64,000 bases of DNA. Origin: Blautia massiliensis (ex Durand et al. 2017) (GTDB taxonomy: Bacteria; Bacillota; Clostridia; Lachnospirales; Lachnospiraceae). The position numbers were made by a program, and so were the translations under genes. The first letter of the stretch is position 1; every line of letters begins with the position of its first letter. Below, piece after piece: positions 16,952-24,761 of the stretch. The stretch spans positions 2,758,657-2,822,656 of the forward strand of contig NZ_LN913006.1 in assembly GCF_001487165.1 (NCBI RefSeq), given 5' to 3'. The notes beneath the pieces are model-generated. The model was not told the origin of the DNA, made no database searches, and worked only from the letters and a program-made list of their open reading frames with translations.

Positions 16952-17758
16952 ATGAAAGGAGCAACAAGCATACAGGAACGCCTTTGGGAACTCCGCAAGG
17001 ACAAAGGCTTAAATCTGGAAGAACTATCAAAGCTGACGGGCATTTCCAAATCAGCTCTTGGAAGTTATGAAAAAGAAGATTTTAAGGAAATCAATCATGG
17101 CAACCTTATCACGCTGGCAGACTTCTATGGGGTTTCCGTTGATTATCTGCTGTGCCGGACAGAAAACCGGGAGCAGATCAACACACCATTGACGGAGCTG
17201 CATTTGAATGATGAGATGGTTGCACTTCTGAAAAGCGGTCGGATTAACAACCGTCTGCTCTGCGAACTTGCCACCCATAAGGACTTTATCAAGTTTCTTG
17301 CGGACATTGAGATTTATGTGGATGGGATTGCCACCATGCAGATTCAGAACCTCAACGCCCTTGTCGATACCGTCCGGCATGAAATCATTGAACGGTATCG
17401 CCCCGGCGAAGATGACCCCCATTTGAAAGTGTTGCAAGCCGCCCATATCAGCGATGATGAATATTTCAGCCACATGGTTTTGGATGACCTCAACCTCATT
17501 ATCCGGGATATTCGGGAAGCCCATAAAAAGGACAGTGAGAGTGCACCCCAGACCACTGTTGCCAATGAACTGAAAGAAAATCTGGAAGCGGTCAAAAACT
17601 TCAAGGGCAGCCGGGATGAAAAGCTCGTTGTCCTTTACTGCAAGCAGCTCGGTATCAACTATAAAAATCTGTCAGATGAAGAATTTCGCTGGCTCATTCG
17701 GATTCTCAAAAAGTCAAAGAAAATGAGCACGCCTATCAGCCAAAGGAAAAAACGGTAA
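16952..17758 (+). CDS. XRE-family regulator of the element
   Basis: 268 residues. Residues about 8-65 form a Cro/C1 helix-turn-helix (ERLWELRKDKGLNLEELSKL, GISKSALGSYEKED, FYGVSVDYLL). The C-terminal 200 residues are helical without a recognised domain. It is the only plus-strand gene of the element backbone, starts after an operator-bearing promoter, and is followed by a strong hairpin terminator. Likely controls excision or mobilization genes; the inducing signal is unknown. Confidence 0.85.
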   Translation: MKGATSIQERLWELRKDKGLNLEELSKLTGISKSALGSYEKEDFKEINHGNLITLADFYGVSVDYLLCRTENREQINTPLTELHLNDEMVALLKSGRINNRLLCELATHKDFIKFLADIEIYVDGIATMQIQNLNALVDTVRHEIIERYRPGEDDPHLKVLQAAHISDDEYFSHMVLDDLNLIIRDIREAHKKDSESAPQTTVANELKENLEAVKNFKGSRDEKLVVLYCKQLGINYKNLSDEEFRWLIRILKKSKKMSTPISQRKKR

Positions 17759-17811
17759 AGAAAAACCGCTGTTGCATGGTTTGTTAGCTTCCATGTAGCA
17801 GCGGTTTTTAC
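17759..17811. terminator. Bidirectional terminator after the XRE regulator
   Basis: AAAAACCGCTGTTGCATGG (17761-17779) pairs with CCATGTAGCAGCGGTTTTT (17791-17809), flanked by A- and T-runs so that it can act in both directions. It separates the regulator from the convergent cargo genes. Confidence 0.8.
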
Positions 17812-17869
17812 TGTGGTTATTCAGTTAAATTTTCAGAACGACAAACTTGAATTTGTATGGCTCAACTCC

Positions 17870-18496
17870 TTATCGACCGGCCATAGCTCGTTTATAAAGT
17901 AGACCTCCTTTTATAAGTAACAACAGAAAAGCCACTGTTACTGCATATGGTTCTCTCGCAATCGCCAGATACAAAACAGTAATAATACTAAGCCCTACAG
18001 ACAAAAAAGTAATCACCTTTTTTCCCTTTTCAAATTTGAAATTGACCATTAAAATATTCACAATTCCAATAATCGTTAATGCGATAAAAAGACCCCAGTA
18101 TGTCATACGAATCCAAATTTCATTATCTACATACTCAATAAGACTTACTGAATAGATATATCCATCAACCGGTTTGGAATACAATGGAAGAAAAATAAGC
18201 ATCAAAGAGAGCAAATCGGTAAATCCAAATAACAAGTCACATAGACCATTGAGATTTGACTTGTTTTCTTTTTCAGCAATCAAAACCAACTGATCTCCGG
18301 ATAACAGCTCATCAATGGACACAGAGAAATATCTGGATATTTCCTTTAATGAATCTATGCTCGGATATCCTCTTCCGGATTCCCATTTTGAAATTGCAGT
18401 TCTTGAAACAAATAATGCCTCGGCTAGTTCTTCTTGTGTCAAACCTCGGCTCTTTCTTAATTCCTGAAGCTTTTCATGGAATTCCACCTCCTTCAC
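17870..18496 (-). CDS. XRE regulator with C-terminal membrane segments, cargo
   Basis: 208 residues. N-terminal helix-turn-helix (LQELRKSRGLTQEELAEALF, VSRTAISKWESGRGYPSID, FSVSIDELLSGDQ) is followed by four hydrophobic segments (about residues 85-205). Membrane-tethered XRE proteins of this type are common in Firmicutes. It lies 13 bp downstream of the PAP2 phosphatase gene in the same direction and is AT-rich like it, so the two form a cargo pair distinct from the GC-rich backbone. Target is unknown. Confidence 0.85.
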   Translation of the reverse strand: MKEVEFHEKLQELRKSRGLTQEELAEALFVSRTAISKWESGRGYPSIDSLKEISRYFSVSIDELLSGDQLVLIAEKENKSNLNGLCDLLFGFTDLLSLMLIFLPLYSKPVDGYIYSVSLIEYVDNEIWIRMTYWGLFIALTIIGIVNILMVNFKFEKGKKVITFLSVGLSIITVLYLAIAREPYAVTVAFLLLLIKGGLLYKRAMAGR

Positions 18497-18509
18497 CTCC
18501 TTTTTTATT

Positions 18510-19169
18510 TCACTTTTTTATTGTTAGCATAACTACTGCCTTATAAACAGTAAATAATCCGGCACTTAACAATACACCACCCACAATATCCGTAAACCAA
18601 TGTACTCCGGAAATCAATCTGCCGATAACCATGAATGCAGAAAAAGCGATTGCTAGAATCGTTATGATTCTTTTCAATGTAGAACATGACATTCTTCGCT
18701 GGATCTGTTCAACCAAAGTCGGCATCACGCACAATACCAGTAGAGTCGTTGAAGAAGGATAAGAAGCCTCCATAATTCCATTGATTAAAATTGGTCTGTA
18801 ATTGATTGGGATGATCTCAAAAATGAAGTATGCCAGTATCACTATAACATAATAAACTCCCAGGATAATGATATCGGGATCCACTTTGAAGAGACTTCTT
18901 CTCTTTATTAACTGAACCAGTCCAATACCTGCAAAAATCAGGCATACAACTAAAGGAATCAGACCCATCCAATCGGTAATCGTATAAATTGTCATATTAA
19001 CATTTGTTAAACGATGAAACCAGCAATTAAATGTTGCAAATCCAATATTCGTTGCATTCTGCCCCAGTGGCTGCACGTCTACCATCTGGATCAAAGCTGT
19101 CCATATTGCAAACGCTATAATAAATATACCTCCTAAAAATAAAACTTGTTTTCCATTCTTTTTCATCAT
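18510..19169 (-). CDS. PAP2-family membrane phosphatase, cargo
   Basis: 219 residues with about six membrane helices. Phosphatidic acid phosphatase signatures: YRP near residue 125, SYPSSTTLLVLCVM in place of the usual PSGH, and GRLISGVHWFTDIVGG for the third motif (His and Asp present). The variant second motif lacks the usual His, so activity toward undecaprenyl or lipid phosphates is uncertain. AT-rich, paired with the membrane XRE gene. Might affect envelope lipids or antimicrobial peptide tolerance; that is speculation. Confidence 0.8.
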   Translation of the reverse strand: MMKKNGKQVLFLGGIFIIAFAIWTALIQMVDVQPLGQNATNIGFATFNCWFHRLTNVNMTIYTITDWMGLIPLVVCLIFAGIGLVQLIKRRSLFKVDPDIIILGVYYVIVILAYFIFEIIPINYRPILINGIMEASYPSSTTLLVLCVMPTLVEQIQRRMSCSTLKRIITILAIAFSAFMVIGRLISGVHWFTDIVGGVLLSAGLFTVYKAVVMLTIKK

Positions 19170-19362
19170 TATACGTCCTTTCTATATTGGTTTGTCTTTT
19201 CGACGATTTCACCTTATCAAAAAGCGTAAAATGACGCAAGAATCGCTCTTTCACATGTATGACACGATTCGTATCATCCCCACAAATGCGTGATTTTCTG
19301 TATATTTTCCTGAATACCTATTCCTACAAATTTCGATTTGTCATAATCATTCTATCATACCG

Positions 19363-19740
19363 TTATGAATAAATCATCTCATGCAAAACAATTTCTTCTG
19401 CCCGGTTGTGGATATTATTGCACCGCTGCACCCATTCCATTTGACGGGTACGCTTCAAGTCCTCGGTCACGCCCTCGGCAGCTTTCATCTGCTCCATGAT
19501 AGTGTCTAACCGTTCCTGTGCCTGTTCGTTCAGGTCTGCAAGATATGTCCACAATTCTCCGGTCAGTATCAATGTGTTCAATCTGGCTGGGTGGACTTCT
19601 CTTAAATATTCCCGGTGCATCCGTCCATACTTTCCGATGGGGCGGCGTTCTTCCGACAGTTTCAAGTCCGGGATGTAGTAATCTCCGACAAGGATATAAT
19701 CAATTCCGTTTTCCGTTATTCTTGGTTTCAATTCGCTCAT
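19363..19740 (-). CDS. TnpV family transposon-encoded protein
   Basis: 125 residues: MSELKPRITENGIDYILVGDYYIPDLKL, REYLREVHPARLNTLILTGEL and a helical C-terminus, matching the TnpV family known from Tn4451-like elements. Function in those elements is undetermined. Start overlaps the upstream XRE gene by 41 bp. It marks the right-hand backbone of the element resuming after the cargo. Confidence 0.8.
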   Translation of the reverse strand: MSELKPRITENGIDYILVGDYYIPDLKLSEERRPIGKYGRMHREYLREVHPARLNTLILTGELWTYLADLNEQAQERLDTIMEQMKAAEGVTEDLKRTRQMEWVQRCNNIHNRAEEIVLHEMIYS

Positions 19741-19972
19741 GTTCCTTACCTCCTGTGGAAGCAGGCTCGTCTGGTACTAACTCAATCACATCGGTAATCT
19801 CACAATTCAGCGTTTCACAGATACGGGCTAATGTGTCCATGCTGATGTGCTTTCCCTCTTTGCTCATGTTGGCAATCATATTCGTTGTCATACCAGCGGC
19901 AAGCCTTAAATCTTCTTTTCTCATATCACGCTCTAACAGTGTGTGCCAGAGTGGTTTATAGCTGATGTGCAT
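19700..19972 (-). CDS. Small XRE-family regulator
   Basis: 90 residues from ATG 19972 (MHISYKPLWHTLLERDMRKE); the longer frame from 20062 adds non-homologous residues. Helix-turn-helix residues: LRLAAGMTTNMIANMSKEGKH, ISMDTLARICETLNCEITDV. This YozG/Cro-like family gene typically sits next to tnpV at the element end. Probably a local repressor. Confidence 0.82.
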   Translation of the reverse strand: MHISYKPLWHTLLERDMRKEDLRLAAGMTTNMIANMSKEGKHISMDTLARICETLNCEITDVIELVPDEPASTGGKEHERIETKNNGKRN

Positions 19973-20137
19973 ATTGTTTTCCTGCCTTTCTACCCATACC
20001 ACCGGGGCGGCTGCCCCGGCAGGAACTTTTCTCTTATTATAACACCAATCTTGTGAAATCACAATTTATTCTTGTAACCTGCCGCTGATACCGTCTGGAT
20101 TGTGCTTTTCCTTTCTTTTTGTTACCTTTAATTAGCC

Positions 20138-20527
20138 ATGAACTGTGTTGTGGCAGGGGATATCCGGAATATCCGGAAAGGAAAAGACCTGGGACACAGA
20201 ACAAACCAGAAGTTCCACAATCTGCCGTATAACAGGCTCTATAGCATGATGGAATATAAGCTTAAGATGTACGGGATCCGTTTTGTAAGACAGGAAGAAA
20301 GCTATACCAGCCAGTGCAGTCCGCTGTCACCAGAGGTGGAAAAAAGATATGCACAGCCATGCAACCGAAAACAAAGGGGACTGTACAGGGACAGAAACCG
20401 GAAGTATAACGCAGATGCTGTAGGTGCATATAACATCCTGAGAAAATATCTCTCCGTATCCGGAGAGAAAAAGGAACTGTCCGTAACCGGACTAAAAACG
20501 CCAGAAATAATAAAAGTAGCTGTATAG
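20138..20527 (+). pseudogene. tnpB: TnpB RNA-guided nuclease, 3' part (interrupted)
   Basis: From codon TGT at 20144 the frame reads CVVAGDIRNIRKGKDLGHRT, the RuvC-II region of TnpB, and continues through MMEYKLKMYGIRFVRQEESYTSQC to NADAVGAYNILRKYL with the RuvC-III Asp. The RuvC-II position carries Gly where canonical TnpB has Glu, and the zinc ribbon keeps few Cys; both are seen in a subset of TnpB proteins, some of which use a relocated Glu. Without its promoter-proximal half the ORF is not expected to function. Ends just before the IS right end. Confidence 0.88.
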
Positions 20528-20539
20528 CTCTAAAGAGCA

Positions 20540-20640
20540 AACAGTAGTGGTGTCATGGACGCACCCTGAAAAGGCGGTATCCCGCCTTAATTCAGATGCT
20601 CTGGTAACTCAGTTGCCGAGTAGTTCACATAGAAAATAAA
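20540..20640 (+). ncRNA. IS605 right end with probable omega-RNA 3' scaffold
   Basis: Downstream of tnpB are stacked hairpins: AAGGCGG (20571-20577) / CCGCCTT (20582-20588) and CTCTGGTAACT / AGTTGCCGAG (20599-20620). In IS605 elements the guide (omega/reRNA) overlaps the tnpB 3' end and the right end, with the guide taken from flanking DNA after it. Expression here is doubtful because the element interrupts tnpB. Position of the 3' boundary is estimated. Confidence 0.45.
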
Positions 20641-20699
20641 TCATTATAAAAAGATCCTGTTCATACTATGATATATGCGATGATTATGGAGATAACAAT

Positions 20700-21068
20700 T
20701 ATGACTGCCAGTATGGAAAGCCAGAAATAATCTATAATTCTTTGATTGCAAGGTATTTTGTTGTATTGCGTGTCTTGGTCAGGTTCACCTCCTCTCTATT
20801 TCGTCGAGTTTTTTAAGAAATCAATCTCCATTTGTTGCTGCTGTGTTTGAGCTTTTAGTAGTCGGTTTTCAGCTTTCAACTTCTCAATATCTGATAATTG
20901 AGAAATCGCTTTGTTCTTACCTCGTCGATCATATAATCCTTCGATTCCTTTATCTTTATATTTTCTAACCTATGCATAAACTTGTCCGTAGGAGCAACCA
21001 TATTTATTCGCTGTAGAAGAATAATTACATCCCGTGTTCAAGGCTTTGCGGTATTTTTTCGGATTTCA
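20700..21068 (-). pseudogene. IS3-family transposase OrfA remnant
   Basis: On the minus strand a degraded OrfA reads YRKALNTGCNYSSTANKYG, CSYGQVYA, stop, VRKYKDKGIEGLYDRRGKNK, then a leucine-zipper-like tail ending in FLKKLDEIERR with a stop at 20785. The in-frame TAG replaces the Trp expected in the helix-turn-helix (TGG to TAG). A short OrfB start follows in the overlapping frame (VNLTKTRNTTKYLAIKEL, stop). This fills most of the gap between the IS605 element and the molybdopterin gene. Confidence 0.75.
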
Positions 21069-21177
21069 ATGTGTCAAACTCCCGTGTTTATGAAAGTTGT
21101 GTTTTTCTTGGCAATATGTTACAATTACTCCATATAAATTTATAACTTTTCTAGACAGAAAGTAAAAGGGGAACGTC

Positions 21178-22203
21178 ATGAAGTGTATTAAAACAACGGA
21201 CGCGGTAGGACATGTACTGTGCCATGATATTACCAGAATTGTGAAGGATGTGGTAAAAGATACAGCCTTTCGTAAAGGACATATTGTACAGGAAGAAGAT
21301 ATTCCGGTTTTGCTATCTCTGGGAAAAGACCATCTTTATGTGTGGGAGAAGGATGAAAATACTTTGCATGAAAATGAAGCAGCGCAGATTCTGTGTGATG
21401 TGTGCATCAATGAGAATATGCATCCAACGGATGTAAAAGAAGGAAAAATTGAGTTGATTGCAGATTGTGACGGAGTATTTCAGGTGGATGTGCCGAGGCT
21501 GGATGCTATTAATGAGATCGATGAGATTATGATTGCCACCCGTCATACAAATTTCCCGGTAAAAAAAGGTGACCGTCTTTTAGGAACCCGTGTGATTCCG
21601 CTGGTGATTGCAAAAGAAAAAATGGATTTGGTGAAGAAAACAGCAGGAGAAAAACCGCTGGTATCGCTGGCACCTTATAAGAAACGGAAGGTAGGAATTG
21701 TAACCACCGGAAATGAAGTATTTTATGGAAGAATTAAGGATACTTTCACACCGGTAATCATCGAAAAAATGAAATCTTACGGTGCTGAAATTCACGGACA
21801 TATTCTGTGCAATGATGATATGGAAAAAATCACTGCCGCTATTATGAAATTAAAAGAAGAAGGGGCAGATCTGATTGTCTGTACCGGTGGTATGAGCGTG
21901 GATCCAGATGATAAGACACCGGGCGCGATCAAAAATACAGGAGCGAGAATCGTATCTTATGGTGCTCCGGTACTTCCGGGAGCGATGTTCCTGTTATCCT
22001 ATCTGGAAGATGGCACACCGGTAATGGGACTGCCGGGATGTGTGATGTATGCAAAAGCCACCGTATTTGATCTTGTTCTGCCACGTATTATCGCAGGTAT
22101 AGAAGTGACAAAAAAAGATCTGGCACATATGGGAAATGGCGGATTCTGTCTTGGCTGCAAAGAATGTCATTATCCGAACTGCAGCTTTGGAAAGGGCGTA
22201 TAA
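21178..22203 (+). CDS. Molybdopterin-binding (MoCF domain) protein, MoeA-related
   Basis: 341 residues with ribosome site AAAAGGGG. N-terminal half resembles MoeA domains (TDAVGHVLCHDITRIVKD, AFRKGHIVQEEDIPVLLSLGK). Residues about 165-310 are the MoCF/MogA fold: GIVTTGNEVFYGRIKDTF, DLIVCTGGMSVDPDDKTPGA, GAMFLLSYLEDGTPVMGLPG. The C-terminus is Cys-rich (GFCLGCKECHYPNCSFGKG). Proteins of this type accompany selenium- or DVU_1559-type molybdenum hydroxylases and may handle cofactor insertion. It heads the cofactor cluster; moeA itself follows 22 bp downstream but is broken, which makes this the only intact MoeA-like protein in the window. Confidence 0.88.
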   Translation: MKCIKTTDAVGHVLCHDITRIVKDVVKDTAFRKGHIVQEEDIPVLLSLGKDHLYVWEKDENTLHENEAAQILCDVCINENMHPTDVKEGKIELIADCDGVFQVDVPRLDAINEIDEIMIATRHTNFPVKKGDRLLGTRVIPLVIAKEKMDLVKKTAGEKPLVSLAPYKKRKVGIVTTGNEVFYGRIKDTFTPVIIEKMKSYGAEIHGHILCNDDMEKITAAIMKLKEEGADLIVCTGGMSVDPDDKTPGAIKNTGARIVSYGAPVLPGAMFLLSYLEDGTPVMGLPGCVMYAKATVFDLVLPRIIAGIEVTKKDLAHMGNGGFCLGCKECHYPNCSFGKGV

Positions 22204-22225
22204 GAGCAGGACAGGAGGAATAAGC

Positions 22226-23261
22226 ATGGAAAAGCTTACGGTAGAGTAGGCACTGGAAGCACTGCTGGAACATACAAAAGTAATAGAGGAAACGGAGACT
22301 GTACCACTTTTGCAGGCATGTGGAAGAGTGTTGGCAAAGGATATGATTGCAGGATTTGATAACCCGCCGTTTGACAGATCACCTGTGGATGGTTATGCCT
22401 GCAAAGCGGAGGATATAACGGATGCATCAGAAAGTCATCCGGTACAGTTGACGGTATTGGAAGAGATTGATGCGGGGCAGTATTCCAGAGTCACAGTGGA
22501 AAAGGGGGCAGGCGGTTCGGATTATGACAGGCGCAGCTATTCCGAAAGGCTGTGACTGCTGTGTCCGTCAGGAGGATACAGATTATGGAGAAGAGACTGT
22601 CAGAATCTTCCGTCCGACCGGACAGTGGCAGAATTACTGTTATCAGGGAGAGAATTTTAAAAATGGAACGGTTCTTTTGAAAAAGGGTGACAAAATCGGA
22701 TTTATTGAAGCAGGTATACTGGCCAGTATGGGAGTCATAAAAGTGAAGGTTTATCGTCGGGTAAGAGCAGCTGTTCTGACTATCGGAGATGAAGTAATGG
22801 CACCCGGAAAAAGATTGATTCCGGGGAAGATTTATGATTGTAATCAGGGACTTCTGGCGGTTCGCATGAAAGAATTTGGTGCAGAACTGGTGGAAGTGGC
22901 AGCCATAGAGGATCGCCCGCAGGCTATGACAGCAGCAGGCGAAGTCATGGCTCTGGACTGGGGAATTACATTGCAGTGTGATACCACAGGAAAAGAAGAC
23001 GCCAGCAGTGTAGGAGTGCGAAGTCACTTTATATATCCGGTACTACCGGAAGCAGATGGCACAACGAAAAACGTATTTCCATGTAAAGTGGAAAGAGTGA
23101 TTGAGGACGTGTTTTCGTATATCTTGATCGTATCTACGAAAGAAGAAGCCAGGATTCGCGTAGATGTGACGAAAGAACAATGGCAGCAGTACCAAAAGCA
23201 TATTTCTGGAAATAAGATATGGATTGGGATAGATGAAAAAGATGTGATGTTATTAAAATAA
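22226..23261 (+). pseudogene. moeA: Broken MoeA fused to the C-terminus of ModC
   Basis: Good ribosome site (AGGAGG) and ATG at 22226, but codon 8 is TAG (22247-22249; MEKLTVE then stop then ALEALLEHTKVIEE). The frame continues to the G5 run at 22504-22508, where one extra G shifts it; the +1 frame then continues GQAVRIMTGAAIPKGCDC. MoeA homology ends near 22945 (GKIYDCNQGLLAVRMKEFGA ... TAAGEVM) and the rest, ALDWGITLQC ... VGVRSHFIYP ... FPCKVERVIEDVF ... KDVMLLK, is the TOBE tail of a molybdate ABC ATPase (ModC). I infer a deletion spanning the end of moeA and the start of modC. Three independent lesions make it a pseudogene. Confidence 0.85.
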
Positions 23262-23263
23262 AT

Positions 23264-23315
23264 GAAAGAATCACCGTATCAAGGTTGAGGTAATCTATGA
23301 TACGGTGATTCTTTC
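23264..23315. terminator. Bidirectional terminator, perfect 18-bp stem
   Basis: GAAAGAATCACCGTATCA (23264-23281) pairs perfectly with TGATACGGTGATTCTTTC (23298-23315). It lies between the end of the moeA/modC remnant and the convergent fdhD gene and could serve both, probably originally the modC terminator. Confidence 0.8.
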
Positions 23316-23378
23316 GTGAAAAATGCGAAAAAGCTTTCAATATCCAGTTCCGGTGGTTTAATATGCGGTTGTCAAACA

Positions 23379-24083
23379 TTATTTCGTAAATACTTTCATT
23401 CGATCCCTTCTGGCTGCACAGATCAGGGTCAGGTGATATTTTTTTGCAAGATCAATTGCTTCAGAAGTAGGAGAAGCCTTGCTGGAGAGAATTGGAATCC
23501 CTGCATGGATGACCTTTAAAGTCATATCAGTTGGTATTCTGCCGCTGGAATATACCATACATTGATGCAGGTCAATATTGTGCCGCAGAGCGTAGCCGAT
23601 CACTTTATCCAAAGCATTGTGCCGTCCGATATCTTCGCAGGAAAACAGAATGTGATCTTTTTGAGCGAGAATGCAGCTATGTGTGGCAAAGGTAATGCCA
23701 TGGAGAGGAGAACCATCCGCAAAGGCATCCGCCATATGAAAGATCCATTCTGGTTTCCAGAAAATCGGTGTAAGTGACTGCGGCTCTTTGGATGTAACAA
23801 AGTAATCATTTAAAATATGATTGCCGGTACAGCAGGTAGGAGTTACTTCTACAAAGGCATCCGATGAGGATTGTGTGCTGCGTGCCGAATTTTTTAAATA
23901 GACTTTTGCACGTTTTCCATATTCACAGATATAGATATGATCTACATCTGTGAATATGGAAAACGTGATGATTTGTTCTGTCAGCAATCTTCCAAGAACC
24001 AGTTCAGTCAGATGCTGGGGCAGGCAAACAAGTTTCATAGTCAGATGATCATTTATATAGACATCCATCATATGTTCGTTCAA
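23379..24083 (-). CDS. fdhD: FdhD-family sulfurtransferase
   Basis: 234 residues from ATG 24083, but homology (EEVLNEHMMDVYIND) extends upstream in frame without an ATG, so the true start is probably a non-ATG codon between 24084 and about 24145. FdhD moves sulfur onto the molybdenum cofactor (classically for formate dehydrogenase). Signatures: VEVTPTCCTGNHIL with the active-site Cys loop, FSCEDIGRHNALDKVIG and VYSSGRIPTDM. The stretch ITFSIFTDVD is unlike the family and arises from a perfect inverted repeat in the DNA. No formate dehydrogenase is in the window, so FdhD may serve the aldehyde oxidoreductase. Confidence 0.85.
   Translation of the reverse strand: MNEHMMDVYINDHLTMKLVCLPQHLTELVLGRLLTEQIITFSIFTDVDHIYICEYGKRAKVYLKNSARSTQSSSDAFVEVTPTCCTGNHILNDYFVTSKEPQSLTPIFWKPEWIFHMADAFADGSPLHGITFATHSCILAQKDHILFSCEDIGRHNALDKVIGYALRHNIDLHQCMVYSSGRIPTDMTLKVIHAGIPILSSKASPTSEAIDLAKKYHLTLICAARRDRMKVFTK
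23909..23967. repeat. Perfect 22-bp inverted repeat inside fdhD
   Basis: Left arm 23909-23930 (CACGTTTTCC ... CACAGAT) is the exact reverse complement of 23946-23967, with a 15-bp loop. The two arms encode ICEYGKR (conserved in FdhD) and TFSIFTDV (not conserved), so the second arm looks copied from the first by template switching. The frame is preserved. Confidence 0.85.
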
Positions 24084-24231
24084 TACTTCTTCTTGTTCCG
24101 TACGGGATTCTCCATTTCTTCCGATATATTGATATGTTTTTGTCTCTAGCAGAGACAGATTTTGTTATTGTTCGTTAATATACATAATTTCTCCAATTGA
24201 AAAAACAATTCTTTTATCATGTTTACTATGT

Positions 24232-24253
24232 GTTATACTAGATTTAGTATAAC
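24232..24253. promoter_or_regulatory. Palindromic operator upstream of the MOSC/moaC/moaA operon
   Basis: GTTATACTA (24232-24240), spacer GATT, TAGTATAAC (24245-24253): a perfect 9-bp inverted repeat 53 bp before the MOSC gene and between divergent transcripts (fdhD leftward). It resembles the TATA-rich palindromes bound by molybdate-sensing ModE proteins. The window encodes a ModE-like HTH fused to an NTP transferase (30523-31455), a candidate binder. Inference only. Confidence 0.45.
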
Positions 24254-24305
24254 AGACATCTCTTTATTTCGAAAGAGTGAATTGAGGGATGAAGGAGGAA
24301 ATAAA

Positions 24306-24761
24306 ATGGGAAAGATTATGGCGGTAAATATCAGTGAGAAGAAAGGTACACAGAAAAAGAATGTACATAGTGCCAGACTGATGGAAGAATTTGGAATCGA
24401 GAAGGACGCCCATGCCGGCAAGTGGCATCGCCAGGTGAGTCTTCTTTCTTATGAAAAAATAGAAGAATTCAAGGCAAAGGGAGCACCGATCGAAGACGGA
24501 GCATTTGGAGAAAACCTGATTGTAAGTGGATACGATCTGAAGGCATTGCCGGTTGGCACCAGACTTCGCAGCGGAGAGGTATTATTAGAAGTGACACAGA
24601 TCGGGAAAAAATGTCATAGTGGATGTGAGATTTATAAAATTATGGGTGACTGTATTATGCCAAGAGAAGGTATCTTTACCAGAGTACTTCATGGTGGCGT
24701 ATTGACAGAAGGCGATGAAATTGTGATAGAGAAGGCAGCAGGTGAGGCAGATGGAGAATAA
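24306..24761 (+). CDS. MOSC domain protein
   Basis: 151 residues from ATG 24306, preceded by AAGGAGG. MOSC (MoCo sulfurase C-terminal) fold: [44 protein letters not shown], and the conserved Cys in [29 protein letters not shown]. Stand-alone MOSC proteins are thought to deliver sulfur or handle molybdenum cofactor. First gene of an operon with moaC, moaA, mogA and mobA; overlaps the moaC start by 11 bp. Confidence 0.9.
   Translation: MGKIMAVNISEKKGTQKKNVHSARLMEEFGIEKDAHAGKWHRQVSLLSYEKIEEFKAKGAPIEDGAFGENLIVSGYDLKALPVGTRLRSGEVLLEVTQIGKKCHSGCEIYKIMGDCIMPREGIFTRVLHGGVLTEGDEIVIEKAAGEADGE

Larger units (their letters stand above)
8725..20143. mobile_element. Tn4451-like integrative mobilizable element inserted in tnpB
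   Basis: About 11.4 kb, visibly more GC-rich than the flanks. It carries a large serine recombinase at the left end, TnpW and TnpV (proteins named from Tn4451/Tn4453), a VapE-like ATPase, CHC2 primase, MobA/MobL relaxase, oriT, regulators and cargo. Boundaries are inferred from where tnpB stops and resumes: the flanks share CTGT (8724-8727 and 20143-20146), which would contain the crossover dinucleotide, and joining there restores the frame. The ends show a weak inverted similarity (CCAATTAGG near 8735-8743; TAATTAGCCATGAAC near 20129-20143), as expected for recombinase sites. No conjugation (type IV secretion) genes are present, so transfer would rely on a helper. Confidence 0.85.
7240..20640 (+). 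mobile_element. IS200/IS605-family element, split by a large insertion
   Basis: The element comprises tnpA (7424-7834), tnpB (7852-8724 continued at 20144-20527) and terminal imperfect hairpins with the same sequence theme at the left (7256-7276) and right (20599-20620). The outer boundaries given are approximate: IS605-type ends have no inverted repeats and the exact cleavage sites are not visible. The tnpB reading frame is interrupted by an 11.4 kb Tn4451-like element; joining at the shared CTGT restores an uninterrupted TnpB of about 418 residues. Confidence 0.85.
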
